Below, piece after piece: positions 35,257-43,921 of a DNA stretch of 64,000 nt (positions are counted from its first letter, which is position 1; every line of letters begins with the position of its first letter). The stretch lies in contig OZ244980.1 of assembly GCA_965223035.1 (NCBI GenBank), positions 4,960,001 through 5,024,000 on the forward strand, written 5' to 3'. Both the position numbers and the translations under genes were made by a program. The DNA comes from CAMDPA01 sp965223035 (GTDB lineage Bacteria; Pseudomonadota; Alphaproteobacteria; Rhizobiales; Hyphomicrobiaceae). The notes beneath the pieces are model-generated. The model did not search any database and was not told where the DNA came from. It saw nothing but the letters and a program-made list of their open reading frames with translations.

Positions 35257-36576
35257 CTATTCCGCCGCCTGGGTTGCTGCTTGTGCGGCTTGTTTGGCAA
35301 CGATTTCAAGCTCCTCCTCGGTGCAGCCCAGCGTCTTGAAATCGTAGCCCTTCGCCACGATGCCTTGATAGGATTGCAAGGCACGATGCGGAATGCGCGG
35401 TTGCGTGGTTCCGATTGCCGGGCCGCCCGCGGCCATGGTGCGTGCTGCCTCGACCATCTGCTTTCGGAATTCGACAATCGCGATGTCGGAGGCACCGAGC
35501 CGATCGAGGTGACGCTCTACGATCGGGCCCATCGACTCCCACATCACGATGTCCTGGTTGGTCACCCCTTCGACGCCGGAGAAGTTGCCAAGCCGCATTG
35601 CTTGACGGTCCTGCTTGTAGTTGTTGGCCCGGTTGCGCAGGTTGCGGTAGGTCTGATCGAGATCAATGCCGATGCGGCCGGCATGGAATTTCCGCCAATC
35701 CTCCTTGGACGGTGTGGCCTCACCGCCGAATGCGACGAAATAAAACGTCGTGGAGTGATCATCGCGGGGGACGTGGACGGTGGCGCTGCGATGCAGGTTG
35801 TTGGGCGGGATGTGCACGGTGTAGGGCGCGATGAACAAGGTGGTGCGCACATAATCGTGGGTGGTCGCATCCTTGATCGGACGCCTTATCGCCGAGTAGC
35901 GGAAGCCGAAGGACGTGAGGTTGATGGCCAGGCGCGGCGCCTTATCGGTGGAGGGCCGTTGCCATTGGGTGATCGTCGATTCCGCACCGCCGACGCGGGC
36001 CGGTATCATGTCTGAGGAATGCAACGATGAGGAGTGGGCGCTATCGATCGATCCTTCAAGCATTTGTGCCCAATTCGCATCGACGATCACCTTGGTGGTG
36101 GCGACGCGGGTATCGGGCGTCGGGCAGAACACCGGAGGTTCGAATTCCGGCACAGTGTCAGGCGGGCCCATATAGGTCCACACAAAGCCGGCATATTCGC
36201 GGACCGGATAGGATTTGATCTTGACCTTGTCGGCGAAGTTCGACTCGCCCGGCTCCGAGGCCATCTCGACGCAATTGCCGTCGACGTCAAACTTCCAGCC
36301 GTGATAAAGGCAGCGCAGTCCACACTCCTCGTTGCGTCCATAAAACAGTGAGGCGCGGCGGTGCGGGCAGTACTCGTCAATCATGCCGAGTTTGCCATCC
36401 GAATCGCGAAACATCACGAGATCTTCGCCGAGCAGCCGCACCCGCACCGGGTCGCGGTCGGGCTCGGCGACCTCTTCGGCCAACCCCGCCGGCAACCAAT
36501 GCCGCCGGAAAACCTGGCCCATCGGTGCGCTGCCTTCGACGCGACACAGAAGCTCATTTTCCTCCGGTGTGATCAT
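35257..36576 (-). CDS. Rieske ring-hydroxylating dioxygenase, large subunit (phthalate-4,5-dioxygenase-like)
   Basis: The 439-residue protein has an N-terminal Rieske [2Fe-2S] domain (CPHRRASLF, ligands C70/H72, and CLYHGWKF, C89/H92) and a C-terminal mononuclear-iron domain with NWAQMLEGSIDSAHSSSLHS, containing the two histidines and the bridging Asp. The length and motif spacing match phthalate-4,5-dioxygenase oxygenase components. I chose the ATG at 36576 (MITPEENELL), preceded by AGGAGA at 6-8 bases. The divergent gene downstream of its promoter encodes the matching PDR/VanB-type reductase, so the two form a two-component oxygenase. The aromatic substrate is inferred, not shown. Confidence 0.93.
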   Translation of the reverse strand: MITPEENELLCRVEGSAPMGQVFRRHWLPAGLAEEVAEPDRDPVRVRLLGEDLVMFRDSDGKLGMIDEYCPHRRASLFYGRNEECGLRCLYHGWKFDVDGNCVEMASEPGESNFADKVKIKSYPVREYAGFVWTYMGPPDTVPEFEPPVFCPTPDTRVATTKVIVDANWAQMLEGSIDSAHSSSLHSSDMIPARVGGAESTITQWQRPSTDKAPRLAINLTSFGFRYSAIRRPIKDATTHDYVRTTLFIAPYTVHIPPNNLHRSATVHVPRDDHSTTFYFVAFGGEATPSKEDWRKFHAGRIGIDLDQTYRNLRNRANNYKQDRQAMRLGNFSGVEGVTNQDIVMWESMGPIVERHLDRLGASDIAIVEFRKQMVEAARTMAAGGPAIGTTQPRIPHRALQSYQGIVAKGYDFKTLGCTEEELEIVAKQAAQAATQAAE

Positions 36577-36638
36577 GCTGGTCTCCTTCGCTCTTTGTCT
36601 GCTCAGCAAGCTGATTGCACATGCGGGTGCACATTTTG

Positions 36639-36650
36639 TTAGACGTCTAA
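36639..36650. promoter_or_regulatory. Candidate MarR operator 1 (perfect palindrome)
   Basis: TTAGACGTCTAA is a perfect 12-bp palindrome near the Rieske gene start (63 bp upstream of it). It may be bound by the MarR protein encoded at 39075. Confidence 0.45.
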
Positions 36651-36805
36651 GATGTTGTCTATCCAATTTTGGCGGGCTTGTCGAGGGATCAACCTTGCCG
36701 AATGCGGACATTGCTGGCAGCGGACGGTGTCCGGGAGTGGTCAGGCAGCAGCCGGTTGTCGGGCTCAACTCGTCCTTGTGGTCCACTGCCCTTGCCGATC
36801 ATTGA

Positions 36806-36817
36806 TTAGAGCGCTAA
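36806..36817. promoter_or_regulatory. Candidate MarR operator 2
   Basis: TTAGAGCGCTAA has the same TTAG-N4-CTAA arms as operator 1, 167 bp away and 69 bp before the reductase start. Confidence 0.4.
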
Positions 36818-36885
36818 GTACCGAGCGCCCGGCCCCGTGCATGGCCGCCGGGTAGACCGCTGCCAAGAGGAGGGCTTTATCCCCA

Positions 36886-37848
36886 ATGACTGTCGAGACG
36901 ACTGAGCCGCGGTTAAGGCCGCTTGCCGTCGCGCGCGCGGAGCGGATTGCGGCCGATATTCAGTTGTTCGAGCTGCGCGATCCCAATGGCGGAGATCTAC
37001 CAGAATTCACGCCGGGAGCCCACATCGACGTCGAGGTGCCCGGCGGCCTGCGGCGCAAATATTCGTTGTGTAACGATCCTGCCGAGCGCGACCACTATCA
37101 TATTGCGGTGAAGCGCGAGGCGGAGGGGCGGGGCGGATCGACCGCGTTGGTGGACGAGGTCCGGGATGGCGACACGGTCAACGTCGGCTGGCCGGTCAAT
37201 GACTTTCCGTTGGTGGCCAGTCCAGCCGGCTATACCTTGATCGCCGGTGGCATCGGTATCACGCCGATCCTGTCGATGGCGCGGCACCTGAAGGCGACCG
37301 GTGGTCGGTTCAAGCTGATCTATCTCACGCGCTCCCGGCAACACACGGCGTTCTACGAGGAGCTGTCCGGTCCCACCTTTCGCGGCAGCGTCACGATCCA
37401 TCATGATGATGGCGATCCCGACAAGGCCTACGACCTCTGGCCACTGTTGGAGCGACCGCGCGGCCATGTGTACTGCTGCGGTCCACGTCCGTTGATGACG
37501 GATGTGCGCGACATGACCGGACACTGGTCGAGTGGGGCGGTGCACTTCGAGGCGTTTCAAGAGGCGGTCAGAACGGCGCCTGACGATCGTGCCTTTCAGG
37601 TCCGGGTCAGGGGCAGCGATCAGGTGGTCGACGTGCCGGTCGGTGTCACCGTCCTCGAGGCCTTGCGAGCGGCCGGGTTCGATGTCCCGTCCTCCTGCGA
37701 AAGCGGGACGTGCGGCTCCTGCAAGACCCGACTGTTGTCCGGCGACGTCGAGCATCGCGATTTGGTGCTGTGGGAGGGGGAGCGAGCCGGTCACATCATG
37801 GTCTGCGTGTCGCGCGCGCGCGCGGGCAATCTTGAGATCGAGATTTAA
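36886..37848 (+). CDS. PDR/VanB-family oxidoreductase (oxygenase reductase)
   Basis: The 320-residue protein has FMN-binding (RRKYSLCNDP), NAD-binding (GGIGITPILSMARHL) and C-terminal plant-type [2Fe-2S] (CESGTCGSCKTRLLSGDVEH) domains in the order of phthalate dioxygenase reductase. It feeds electrons from NADH to the Rieske oxygenase encoded divergently. The following dehydrogenase gene begins 16 bp later, so these genes form an operon with the MarR and EutA genes. Confidence 0.92.
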   Translation: MTVETTEPRLRPLAVARAERIAADIQLFELRDPNGGDLPEFTPGAHIDVEVPGGLRRKYSLCNDPAERDHYHIAVKREAEGRGGSTALVDEVRDGDTVNVGWPVNDFPLVASPAGYTLIAGGIGITPILSMARHLKATGGRFKLIYLTRSRQHTAFYEELSGPTFRGSVTIHHDDGDPDKAYDLWPLLERPRGHVYCCGPRPLMTDVRDMTGHWSSGAVHFEAFQEAVRTAPDDRAFQVRVRGSDQVVDVPVGVTVLEALRAAGFDVPSSCESGTCGSCKTRLLSGDVEHRDLVLWEGERAGHIMVCVSRARAGNLEIEI

Positions 37849-37863
37849 GGGGGACGGCGGACC

Positions 37864-39078
37864 ATGACCGAAACACCGCTGCGGTTAGGCGTCGCCGGTC
37901 TTGGGCGGGCATTTACCATCATGATGCCTGCATTCGCCAATCCTAAGCTCAAGATCGTGGCGGCCGCAGACCCGCGTCCGGAAGCGCGGCGGCGCTTTGG
38001 CGCGGACTTCAGCGCAGCGACTTACCCAACCGTCGAGGAGATGTGTGGTGACCCGGCCGTTGAGGCGATTTACGTGGCTACGCCTCACCAACATCACAAG
38101 GACAACGTGCTGACGGCGGCCAGCCACGGCAAGCATGTTTTGGTGGAAAAGCCACTGGCGCTGACGATCGCGGACTGCCAAGCGATGATTGCGGCGGCGG
38201 ACGCGGCGAAGATCGTGATGGTGGTCGGCCATTCCCACAGCTTTGACCTCCCGATCCGGCGCGTGCGCGCTTTGATCGATGACGGCGGGTTTGGTCAGCT
38301 CCGAATGATCACCGCCGCCTATTACACCGATTTTCTCTATCGACCGCGGCGCGCTGAGGAGTTGAATACGGCGTCGGGTGGCGGCGTCATGTTCAACCAG
38401 GCCCCGCACCAGGTCGACGTGGTCCGCATGATCGGCGGCGGCAAGGTGACGAGCGTCCGTGCCCACGTCGGTGATTGGGACCCGGCGCGGTCGACGGAGG
38501 GGGCCTACCAGGCGCTGTTGAGCTTTGAGAATGGGGCCAGCGCATCGCTCACCTACTCCGGTTATGCGCATTTCGATGGCGATGAGTTCAACGCTTGGAT
38601 TGCTGAGAGTGGCCTGCCCAAGGACCCGAAGCGCTACGGCGTGGCCCGCGCGGCCCTGACCGGCATCAGTACGCGCGACGATGAGGAGCAGCTCAAGCAC
38701 CGCGTTAACTACGGCGGTGCCGGTTATTCGGGTCCGACACCGGAGCGGGCGGGGCCACGCGGTGACCGGGCCCATCAACATTTCGGGCTGATTTTGGCCT
38801 CGTGCACGCATGCGGATCTGCGTCCGACGTCGAAAGGCATTCATATCTACGCGGACACCGAACGTCGCTTTGACCCATTGCCGGCGCCCAAAGTGTTCCG
38901 TGACGAGGTGGTCGACGAGTTCTATCAGGCCGTCGTCGATGGCGCGCCGGTTGTGCACAGCGGGCGCTGGAGCTTGGCCACAATGGAGGTTTGTCTCGCC
39001 ATGCTGCAATCCCATCGTGAGGCGCGCGAGATCAAGCTTCAGCACCAAGTCGGTTTGGAGACGTCGAGACACCCATGA
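37864..39078 (+). CDS. Gfo/Idh/MocA family dehydrogenase
   Basis: The 404-residue protein has an N-terminal Rossmann fold (RLGVAGLGRAFTIMMPAF; GxGxxG variant) and the signature EKPLALTIADCQAMIAAADA, followed by MVVGHSHSFDLPIRRVR and the C-terminal dehydrogenase domain with NQAPHQVDVVRMI. Phthalate cis-4,5-dihydrodiol dehydrogenases belong to this family, so oxidation of the diol made by the Rieske oxygenase is a reasonable inference. It overlaps the MarR gene by 4 bp (ATGA), showing tight coupling. Confidence 0.9.
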   Translation: MTETPLRLGVAGLGRAFTIMMPAFANPKLKIVAAADPRPEARRRFGADFSAATYPTVEEMCGDPAVEAIYVATPHQHHKDNVLTAASHGKHVLVEKPLALTIADCQAMIAAADAAKIVMVVGHSHSFDLPIRRVRALIDDGGFGQLRMITAAYYTDFLYRPRRAEELNTASGGGVMFNQAPHQVDVVRMIGGGKVTSVRAHVGDWDPARSTEGAYQALLSFENGASASLTYSGYAHFDGDEFNAWIAESGLPKDPKRYGVARAALTGISTRDDEEQLKHRVNYGGAGYSGPTPERAGPRGDRAHQHFGLILASCTHADLRPTSKGIHIYADTERRFDPLPAPKVFRDEVVDEFYQAVVDGAPVVHSGRWSLATMEVCLAMLQSHREAREIKLQHQVGLETSRHP

Positions 39079-39725
39079 CGAAGCACGGCAAATCAAGACG
39101 GGTCGCCGTCAAAGCGGACAGGGATGTCAATTTGGCGTCGACGGCGCCAGCCACCGAGGCGATCCTGCGGCACTGGCGCGAGGCCGTGCCCAACGATCGC
39201 ATGGCCCATCTCGTCAAAGACGCGATGCGCGGACTGATGCGGGCCTTGCAAACGCGGCAGGCCCGGCATGCGGTCTCCTTCGGCCATTGGACATTTCTTC
39301 GCATCTTGTGGGAGACGGACGGGCTGACCCAGCGCGAACTGTCAGAGCGCGCGGGCCTGCAGGAGCCGACCACCTACGCCGCCCTAAAAGCCATGGAGAA
39401 GCTTGGCTACGTGACCCGAACGCATCTGCCGGACAGCCGCAAAAAGGTCTACGTCTTCCTAACCGACAAAGGACGCAGCCTACGACCGCTGCTGGTGCCG
39501 CTGGCGGAGGAGGTCAACGAGATCGCCGTGCGCGGACTGTCGGCTGATGAGATCGCCGCCACCCGGCGGGCGCTGCTGGTGATGATTGAGAATCTCGCCC
39601 AGGACGAACTGGCCCAGCTGGAGCAGGACCATCGCATTCCGTCGACCCGTGAGTTGGCCCGCATCGTCGCGGAAGCCGGTGATCGGGCGCCCGCGCCCAG
39701 GCGCAAGCGCGAGAGCGTTGCTTGA
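39075..39725 (+). CDS. MarR family transcriptional regulator
   Basis: The 216-residue protein has a winged helix-turn-helix core: HWTFLRILWETDGLTQRELS, then RAGLQEPTTYAALKAMEKLG (recognition helix) and the wing LPDSRKKVYVFLTDKGR. N- and C-terminal extensions make it longer than typical MarR proteins (about 150). It probably controls the oxygenase gene set; candidate operators are described in the divergent promoter region. It overlaps the dehydrogenase gene by 4 bp. Confidence 0.9.
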   Translation: MTKHGKSRRVAVKADRDVNLASTAPATEAILRHWREAVPNDRMAHLVKDAMRGLMRALQTRQARHAVSFGHWTFLRILWETDGLTQRELSERAGLQEPTTYAALKAMEKLGYVTRTHLPDSRKKVYVFLTDKGRSLRPLLVPLAEEVNEIAVRGLSADEIAATRRALLVMIENLAQDELAQLEQDHRIPSTRELARIVAEAGDRAPAPRRKRESVA

Positions 39726-39757
39726 CCATGACGGCATAGCAATCGGAACCAGACTCG

Positions 39758-41257
39758 ATGCACGATTTAGATTTCGACCACGAGCACCTGAGCGAAGAAG
39801 CCAAGGCCGAAATTGCCCGGTATATCTGGGCGCAGGAGACGGTCGAGCTGAAAACGGTCGGCATCGATATCGGTTCGTCCACGTCGCACCTGTTATTTGC
39901 CAGGGTCGTCTTGCAGCGCCAGGCGCAGGGGTTGTCCAGCCGGTTTCTGGTGGTCGAGCGTCAGGTCATTTGGCGCTCACCGATCATGCTGACGCCGTTT
40001 CTCGACGACAGCACGATCGATGCCGCTGCGCTCGGCCGCTTTATCGAGACGGCTTACGATGAGGCCGGATTGGCCAGCTCCGATATCGACAGCGGAGCCG
40101 TGATTCTGACCGGCGAGGCCATCAAACGAAAGAATGCACGCGCGATCGATGAGCTGTTTGCGGCCGAGGCGGGCAAATTCGTCTGTGCCACGGCAGGCCA
40201 CAAGCTCGAATGCCTGCTGGCGGCCCACGGCTCGGGCGCCGTTCAGCTCTCCAAGCAACGGGAAACCTGCGTACTGCATGTCGATATTGGGGGTGGCACC
40301 ACCAAGTTGGCGCTGATCGATCAAGGACAGGTGGTGGCGACGTGCGCCTTCGCGGTCGGCGGCCGCTGCATCGCCATGGGGAATGACGGCCGCTATACCC
40401 GGGTCGACGATACCGCCGTGGCGGTGGCTGGTGATTTGGGCATCGACACCTCGCCCGAGGCGTTGGCCGATCCGGCCGTGCGCCGACGCATCGCCGGCCG
40501 TTTGGCGCGGATCGCGGCGGACTACGTGCTTGACGAACCGCGCGACGCGCTTGGACACAGCCTGTTGTTGACCGAGCCGTTGCCGCGCGAGCTGAAGCCG
40601 ACGGCGCTCACCTTCTCAGGCGGTGTCTCCGAGTACATCTTTTCGACCGAAAGCGGGGATTATGGCGACATCGCCCGGATGTTGGCGGCCGACCTGATCA
40701 AGATCTTGGCTAACTCGGGCGACATGAAGCTGATCGATCCGGGTCAGCGCATCCGTGCCACGGTCATCGGTGCCTCGCAGTTCACGGTTCAGGTCTCCGG
40801 CAAGACGATCTTTCTGCCCGATCCCTCCGTTCTGCCGGTCCATAACATTCCCGTGGTCCAAGCCGGCATCGATCTGTCCGGCGAGATTGACGTCGAGCGC
40901 TGTGCGCAGGCGCTGCGTGCGGCGATGGACAAGTTGGATGTACTACCTCATTCGCGATTGGCGATCGCCTTCACGTGGGCAGGCGACCCGGAATTCTTTC
41001 GGCTCGAGGCGATGGCGCGCGCGATCATGGCCGCGCTGGGCACGGCCGCTGATAACGATGAATTGCTGCTGTTGATGATCGATGGCGATATCGGCAAGAC
41101 CATCGGTCGAATTCTAACCTATGAATTGGACTTGAAGCGCCCGCTGGTTTCGATCGATGGCGTGCAGCTGAAAGAGCTTGATTTCGTCGACGTCGGCGAG
41201 CTGATGGAGCCGCCGGGTGTGGTTCCCATCGTTATCAAGTCGTTGTTGTTCTCTTGA
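39758..41257 (+). CDS. eutA: EutA-like reactivating factor for ethanolamine ammonia-lyase, orphan
   Basis: The 499-residue protein is an ASKHA ATPase of the EutA family: VGIDIGSSTSHLLFARVVLQ (phosphate 1), LTGEAIKRKNARAIDELFAA, VLHVDIGGGTTKLALIDQGQ (phosphate 2) and the adenosine motif FSGGVSEYIF. EutA exchanges damaged adenosylcobalamin in ethanolamine ammonia-lyase. No eutB/eutC is visible, and the gene instead follows the aromatic oxygenase genes with 32 bp spacing. Its target may be another B12 enzyme or a lyase elsewhere in the genome. Confidence 0.9.
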   Translation: MHDLDFDHEHLSEEAKAEIARYIWAQETVELKTVGIDIGSSTSHLLFARVVLQRQAQGLSSRFLVVERQVIWRSPIMLTPFLDDSTIDAAALGRFIETAYDEAGLASSDIDSGAVILTGEAIKRKNARAIDELFAAEAGKFVCATAGHKLECLLAAHGSGAVQLSKQRETCVLHVDIGGGTTKLALIDQGQVVATCAFAVGGRCIAMGNDGRYTRVDDTAVAVAGDLGIDTSPEALADPAVRRRIAGRLARIAADYVLDEPRDALGHSLLLTEPLPRELKPTALTFSGGVSEYIFSTESGDYGDIARMLAADLIKILANSGDMKLIDPGQRIRATVIGASQFTVQVSGKTIFLPDPSVLPVHNIPVVQAGIDLSGEIDVERCAQALRAAMDKLDVLPHSRLAIAFTWAGDPEFFRLEAMARAIMAALGTAADNDELLLLMIDGDIGKTIGRILTYELDLKRPLVSIDGVQLKELDFVDVGELMEPPGVVPIVIKSLLFS

Positions 41258-41354
41258 CGAATGTTTGGGGCGGCCTGTGATGGAATTGACGACGGCCCCG
41301 CCCACCAGGGTGAGCGGCTGTTTTTGCGGTGCGGCATCGGCACGGCGACCGGCG

Positions 41355-41612
41355 TCACTTTTGAGAAAACTTGCCAGGGAAACCCGCTTGTTCCAGCAGC
41401 CATTCGAGGTGGCTTGATTTCAAACTATCCGGCGTGCAGCCATTGATCGTTATTTTTCTTGATCGTGGCCGCCCATGACGGTCGACAAGCCGGAATATGG
41501 TCTGGCCATCGACACCAAAAAACTCGATCCCGTAATCAGGCACGATATTGCGGAGCCGCCTGATCAAGGCAGTTCGAAATTCTCGTCTTCCCAGCTTGGT
41601 TTTTGCTGCCAT
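41355..41612 (-). CDS. Small hypothetical protein
   Basis: An 85-residue frame (MAAKTKLGRREFRTALIRRL) has a basic N-terminus and a middle (GIEFFGVDGQTIFRLVDRHG) that might form an alpha/beta fold of the HicA/dsRBD kind, but I cannot show this. No clear RBS precedes the ATG, and no antitoxin-like partner is adjacent. It may be a real small gene or a chance frame. Confidence 0.35.
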   Translation of the reverse strand: MAAKTKLGRREFRTALIRRLRNIVPDYGIEFFGVDGQTIFRLVDRHGRPRSRKITINGCTPDSLKSSHLEWLLEQAGFPGKFSQK

Positions 41613-41682
41613 GACGTTGAGTTATCGAGCACGACCCGGACCGCCTCGTTGAGGGACGTCCGCTCGGGGTCAGATGCTGCGG

Positions 41683-41836
41683 CTAGATCATCGCGCCTGA
41701 AATCGGAGCCGCAACGCCGATTCCAATTGCGCCGGTTCCGATTTAAGGCGCAAAGATGATCGCTGTTAAAGTGCAGAGCAACTTTCTGCCTTTGATCGGG
41801 ATCGTTCCGATTCCGATCAAAGGCAGGTTGCTCTAG
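41683..41836. repeat. CTAG-bounded palindromic repeat, family A, full copy
   Basis: Same orientation as 25982 with a few substitutions; both ends are CTAG. No gene stop codon abuts it. Confidence 0.85.
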
Positions 41837-42029
41837 ATTGCGCCATTTCCATCGCCAACGCGACCCCAGGAGATCTGGCGACTGATGAACAAATCCAATC
41901 ATGTTTGTTAGTGTCACAGATATGATCCGTGTTCGGGCGGTGTCAAGGGCGGGTAGAGCCGCAACAGCGTGCAAGGTTGGGTGTTTTGTCAATCGCAGTC
42001 GGATCCGCTAGGTCGAGCCACGTGTGAAG

Positions 42030-42210
42030 CGGATCTAGACTATATCCGCCTTAGGCGGATTAGCCTTGCCGGCCCGCTCCCCCGCCGCGGTTGACGCTGC
42101 GGGCCATCCTCACAAGCTTGCCATTGGTTGGAGCTTGCCATTGGTTGGAGCTTGCCATTGGACGATCGGCTGGGAGCGCGGGTTGGTTCCAGTTAACATT
42201 AACACGCTTG
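42030..42210. repeat. Palindromic intergenic repeat, family B, inverted, interrupted
   Basis: It starts with CTAGACTATATCCGCCTTAG, GCGGATTAGCCTTGCCGG, and resumes after the 17-bp tandem with GGGAGCGCGGGTTGGTTCCA. The tandem array seems to have expanded inside the copy. Confidence 0.45.
42117..42162. repeat. 17-bp tandem repeat, 3 copies
   Basis: CTTGCCATTGGTTGGAG starts at 42117, 42134 and 42151 (the last copy is partial). Confidence 0.93.
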
Positions 42211-42550
42211 AGCAGAGTGACCAACTGGCGCCCATTGTCAGCTATCGTTCGGGCGCTATGCCCTGTCCCGCGCCGTGGTAACGAGCCGAACCCTGCCTGC
42301 CCCGACATTCTTCAGCCGCATCACGCCGCAGGGACGGTCGGGGCCGCGCGCCTCGCGAGCATGTTGCACAGCAATGAGATCACTAGGTACACTCGGCTTG
42401 ATTGGGATGCAATTTTCGCTTCCCCGACGCGGATCTCCGGCATTCCACTTTTTTCGAGGGAGCCCTTGCCATGAGCAACACCGATGGTCGTACCTTCGAA
42501 CTCGGCATCCCAAACGTGAGCCCCATCAGCAAACCACGGAGGACCAGTCC

Positions 42551-43678
42551 ATGACGACCACCGACACTCCCAACTACGGCGTCGATCCCTATCTGGAGTG
42601 GGTCGCCCGCGAGGGGTTGCCGGTCAGCGAGGATTACGGCATCGATCTGTTTCAGGTGGAGACGCGGTTTTGGCCGCGCATCGATGCCAAGGGTGCAGCG
42701 GTGCATCTTCGTGGGCGCGGCGACTTCGCCAACATGTTTCTTTATGAACTGGAGCCCGGCAAGTCGACGTCGCCGCAACGCCACCTTTATGAAGAGGTGA
42801 TCTATGTGCTGGAGGGCAGCGGTAACACCCAAGTGGAGATGAGCGACGGCAGCAAGCGCAGTTTCGAATGGGGGCCGCGTAGCCTGTTCGCCATTCCGCT
42901 CAATGCCAAGCACCGCCACTTCAACGGCTCCGGCCGCGACCGCGCGCTGATGGTCTCAACCACCGATTTGCCGTTGGTGATGAATGCGTTTCACAACGAA
43001 CGGTTCGTGTTCGAGACCGATTTCGATTTCACCGAGCGCGCAGGCAAGGACTCCTATTACTCCGGTGAGGGCGACTTGATCTCCGTACGCCCGGGCAACC
43101 ATATGTGGGAGACCAACTTCGTCCCCGATTTGGCGACCATCGAGCTCAGAAGCTGGGGGGATCGCGGTGCCGGTGGAACCAATATCATGTTCGTGTTGGC
43201 CGATGGCACCATGCACGCCCACATCTCCGAGATGCCGGTTGGCACCTATAAGAAGGGCCATCGCCACGGCCCGGGGTTTCACGTGATGTGCGTGACGGGG
43301 CACGGCTTCTCGCTGCTGTGGTTTGACGGCGAACAGGATTTTACGCGCATCGATTGGCAGCACGGCGTCGTGTTCCCACCGGCCAACCGCCAGTTCCACC
43401 AACATTTTAACACGTCCGGCCAGCCAGCACGCTATCTGGCGACCGGCACCGGCGGCTTGCGCTATCCGTTCACGACCGAAAATCGGCGCTCGCTGATGGG
43501 GATGAAGCCGGGCGAAAAAGGTGCCGTTTCGACCAGCATCAAGGATGGCGGCGATCAGATCGAATACGAAGAGCAGGATCCGCGTATCCATCGCATCTGG
43601 CTTCAGGAGATGAAAAAGAATAACGTCGTGCCGAAAATGGAGAAGTGGGTGCCGACGCCGGCGGACGCGGCGGAGTAA
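42551..43678 (+). CDS. Bicupin protein
   Basis: The 375-residue protein has two cupin domains: HLYEEVIYVLEGSGNTQVEM with WGPRSLFAIPLNAKHRHFN, and GHRHGPGFHVMCVTGHGFSL with IDWQHGVVFPPANRQFHQHF. Each has metal-binding-type His/Glu positions. Bicupins of this kind include dioxygenases and isomerases, but no specific activity is assigned. I chose the ATG at 42551 because GGAGG lies 9 bases upstream. The following alpha/beta hydrolase lies on the same strand after a repeat. Confidence 0.88.
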   Translation: MTTTDTPNYGVDPYLEWVAREGLPVSEDYGIDLFQVETRFWPRIDAKGAAVHLRGRGDFANMFLYELEPGKSTSPQRHLYEEVIYVLEGSGNTQVEMSDGSKRSFEWGPRSLFAIPLNAKHRHFNGSGRDRALMVSTTDLPLVMNAFHNERFVFETDFDFTERAGKDSYYSGEGDLISVRPGNHMWETNFVPDLATIELRSWGDRGAGGTNIMFVLADGTMHAHISEMPVGTYKKGHRHGPGFHVMCVTGHGFSLLWFDGEQDFTRIDWQHGVVFPPANRQFHQHFNTSGQPARYLATGTGGLRYPFTTENRRSLMGMKPGEKGAVSTSIKDGGDQIEYEEQDPRIHRIWLQEMKKNNVVPKMEKWVPTPADAAE

Positions 43679-43744
43679 CGTGTCGTCGGATCATCGACAC
43701 CGGGGCCGGTCGCGAATGGGCGGCGCCTGACCGCCTTCTGTGCG

Positions 43745-43880
43745 TTCGCTTGTTTCAGTGCTGGCTGGAACCAGTGCGCTGCCAGACCGGCCAGCCCCAA
43801 CACCGTCGGGCCATTGGATGGCCGGGTTATGGCGCGGGTCGGCAAGGCTCATCGGTCTAACGCTGATCTGCCTAAGGCGG
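43745..43880. repeat. Palindromic intergenic repeat, family B
   Basis: It begins TTGTTTCAGTGCTGGCTGGA and ends near CGGCAAGGCTCATCGGTC, then CTGATCTGCCTAAGGCGG. It lies between the bicupin and hydrolase genes. Confidence 0.5.
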
Positions 43881-43921
43881 TAGCAATCTTGTGCGGGTTG
43901 AGTTCGAAGGAGGGTGCGCCG

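Larger units (their letters stand above)
36577..36885. other. Divergent promoter region between oxygenase and reductase genes
   Basis: This 309-bp gap drives the Rieske gene leftwards and the reductase operon rightwards. Two TTAG-N4-CTAA sites lie in it (36639-36650 and 36806-36817), one near each gene start. The reductase gene start has an AAGAGGAGG ribosome-binding site at 36864-36872. Confidence 0.6.
41613..42550. other. 938-bp gene-free stretch with repeats
   Basis: It contains a family A full copy (41683-41836), a family B-like inverted copy (about 42030-42210) and a 17-bp tandem repeat (42117-42162). A frame upstream of the bicupin gene (from 42275) extends into it, but the real bicupin start is at 42551. 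Confidence 0.55.

Noticed and set aside
37885..39096. Minus-strand 403-residue frame over the dehydrogenase gene
   Set aside because: Antisense shadow of the Gfo/Idh/MocA gene, with no recognisable domain.
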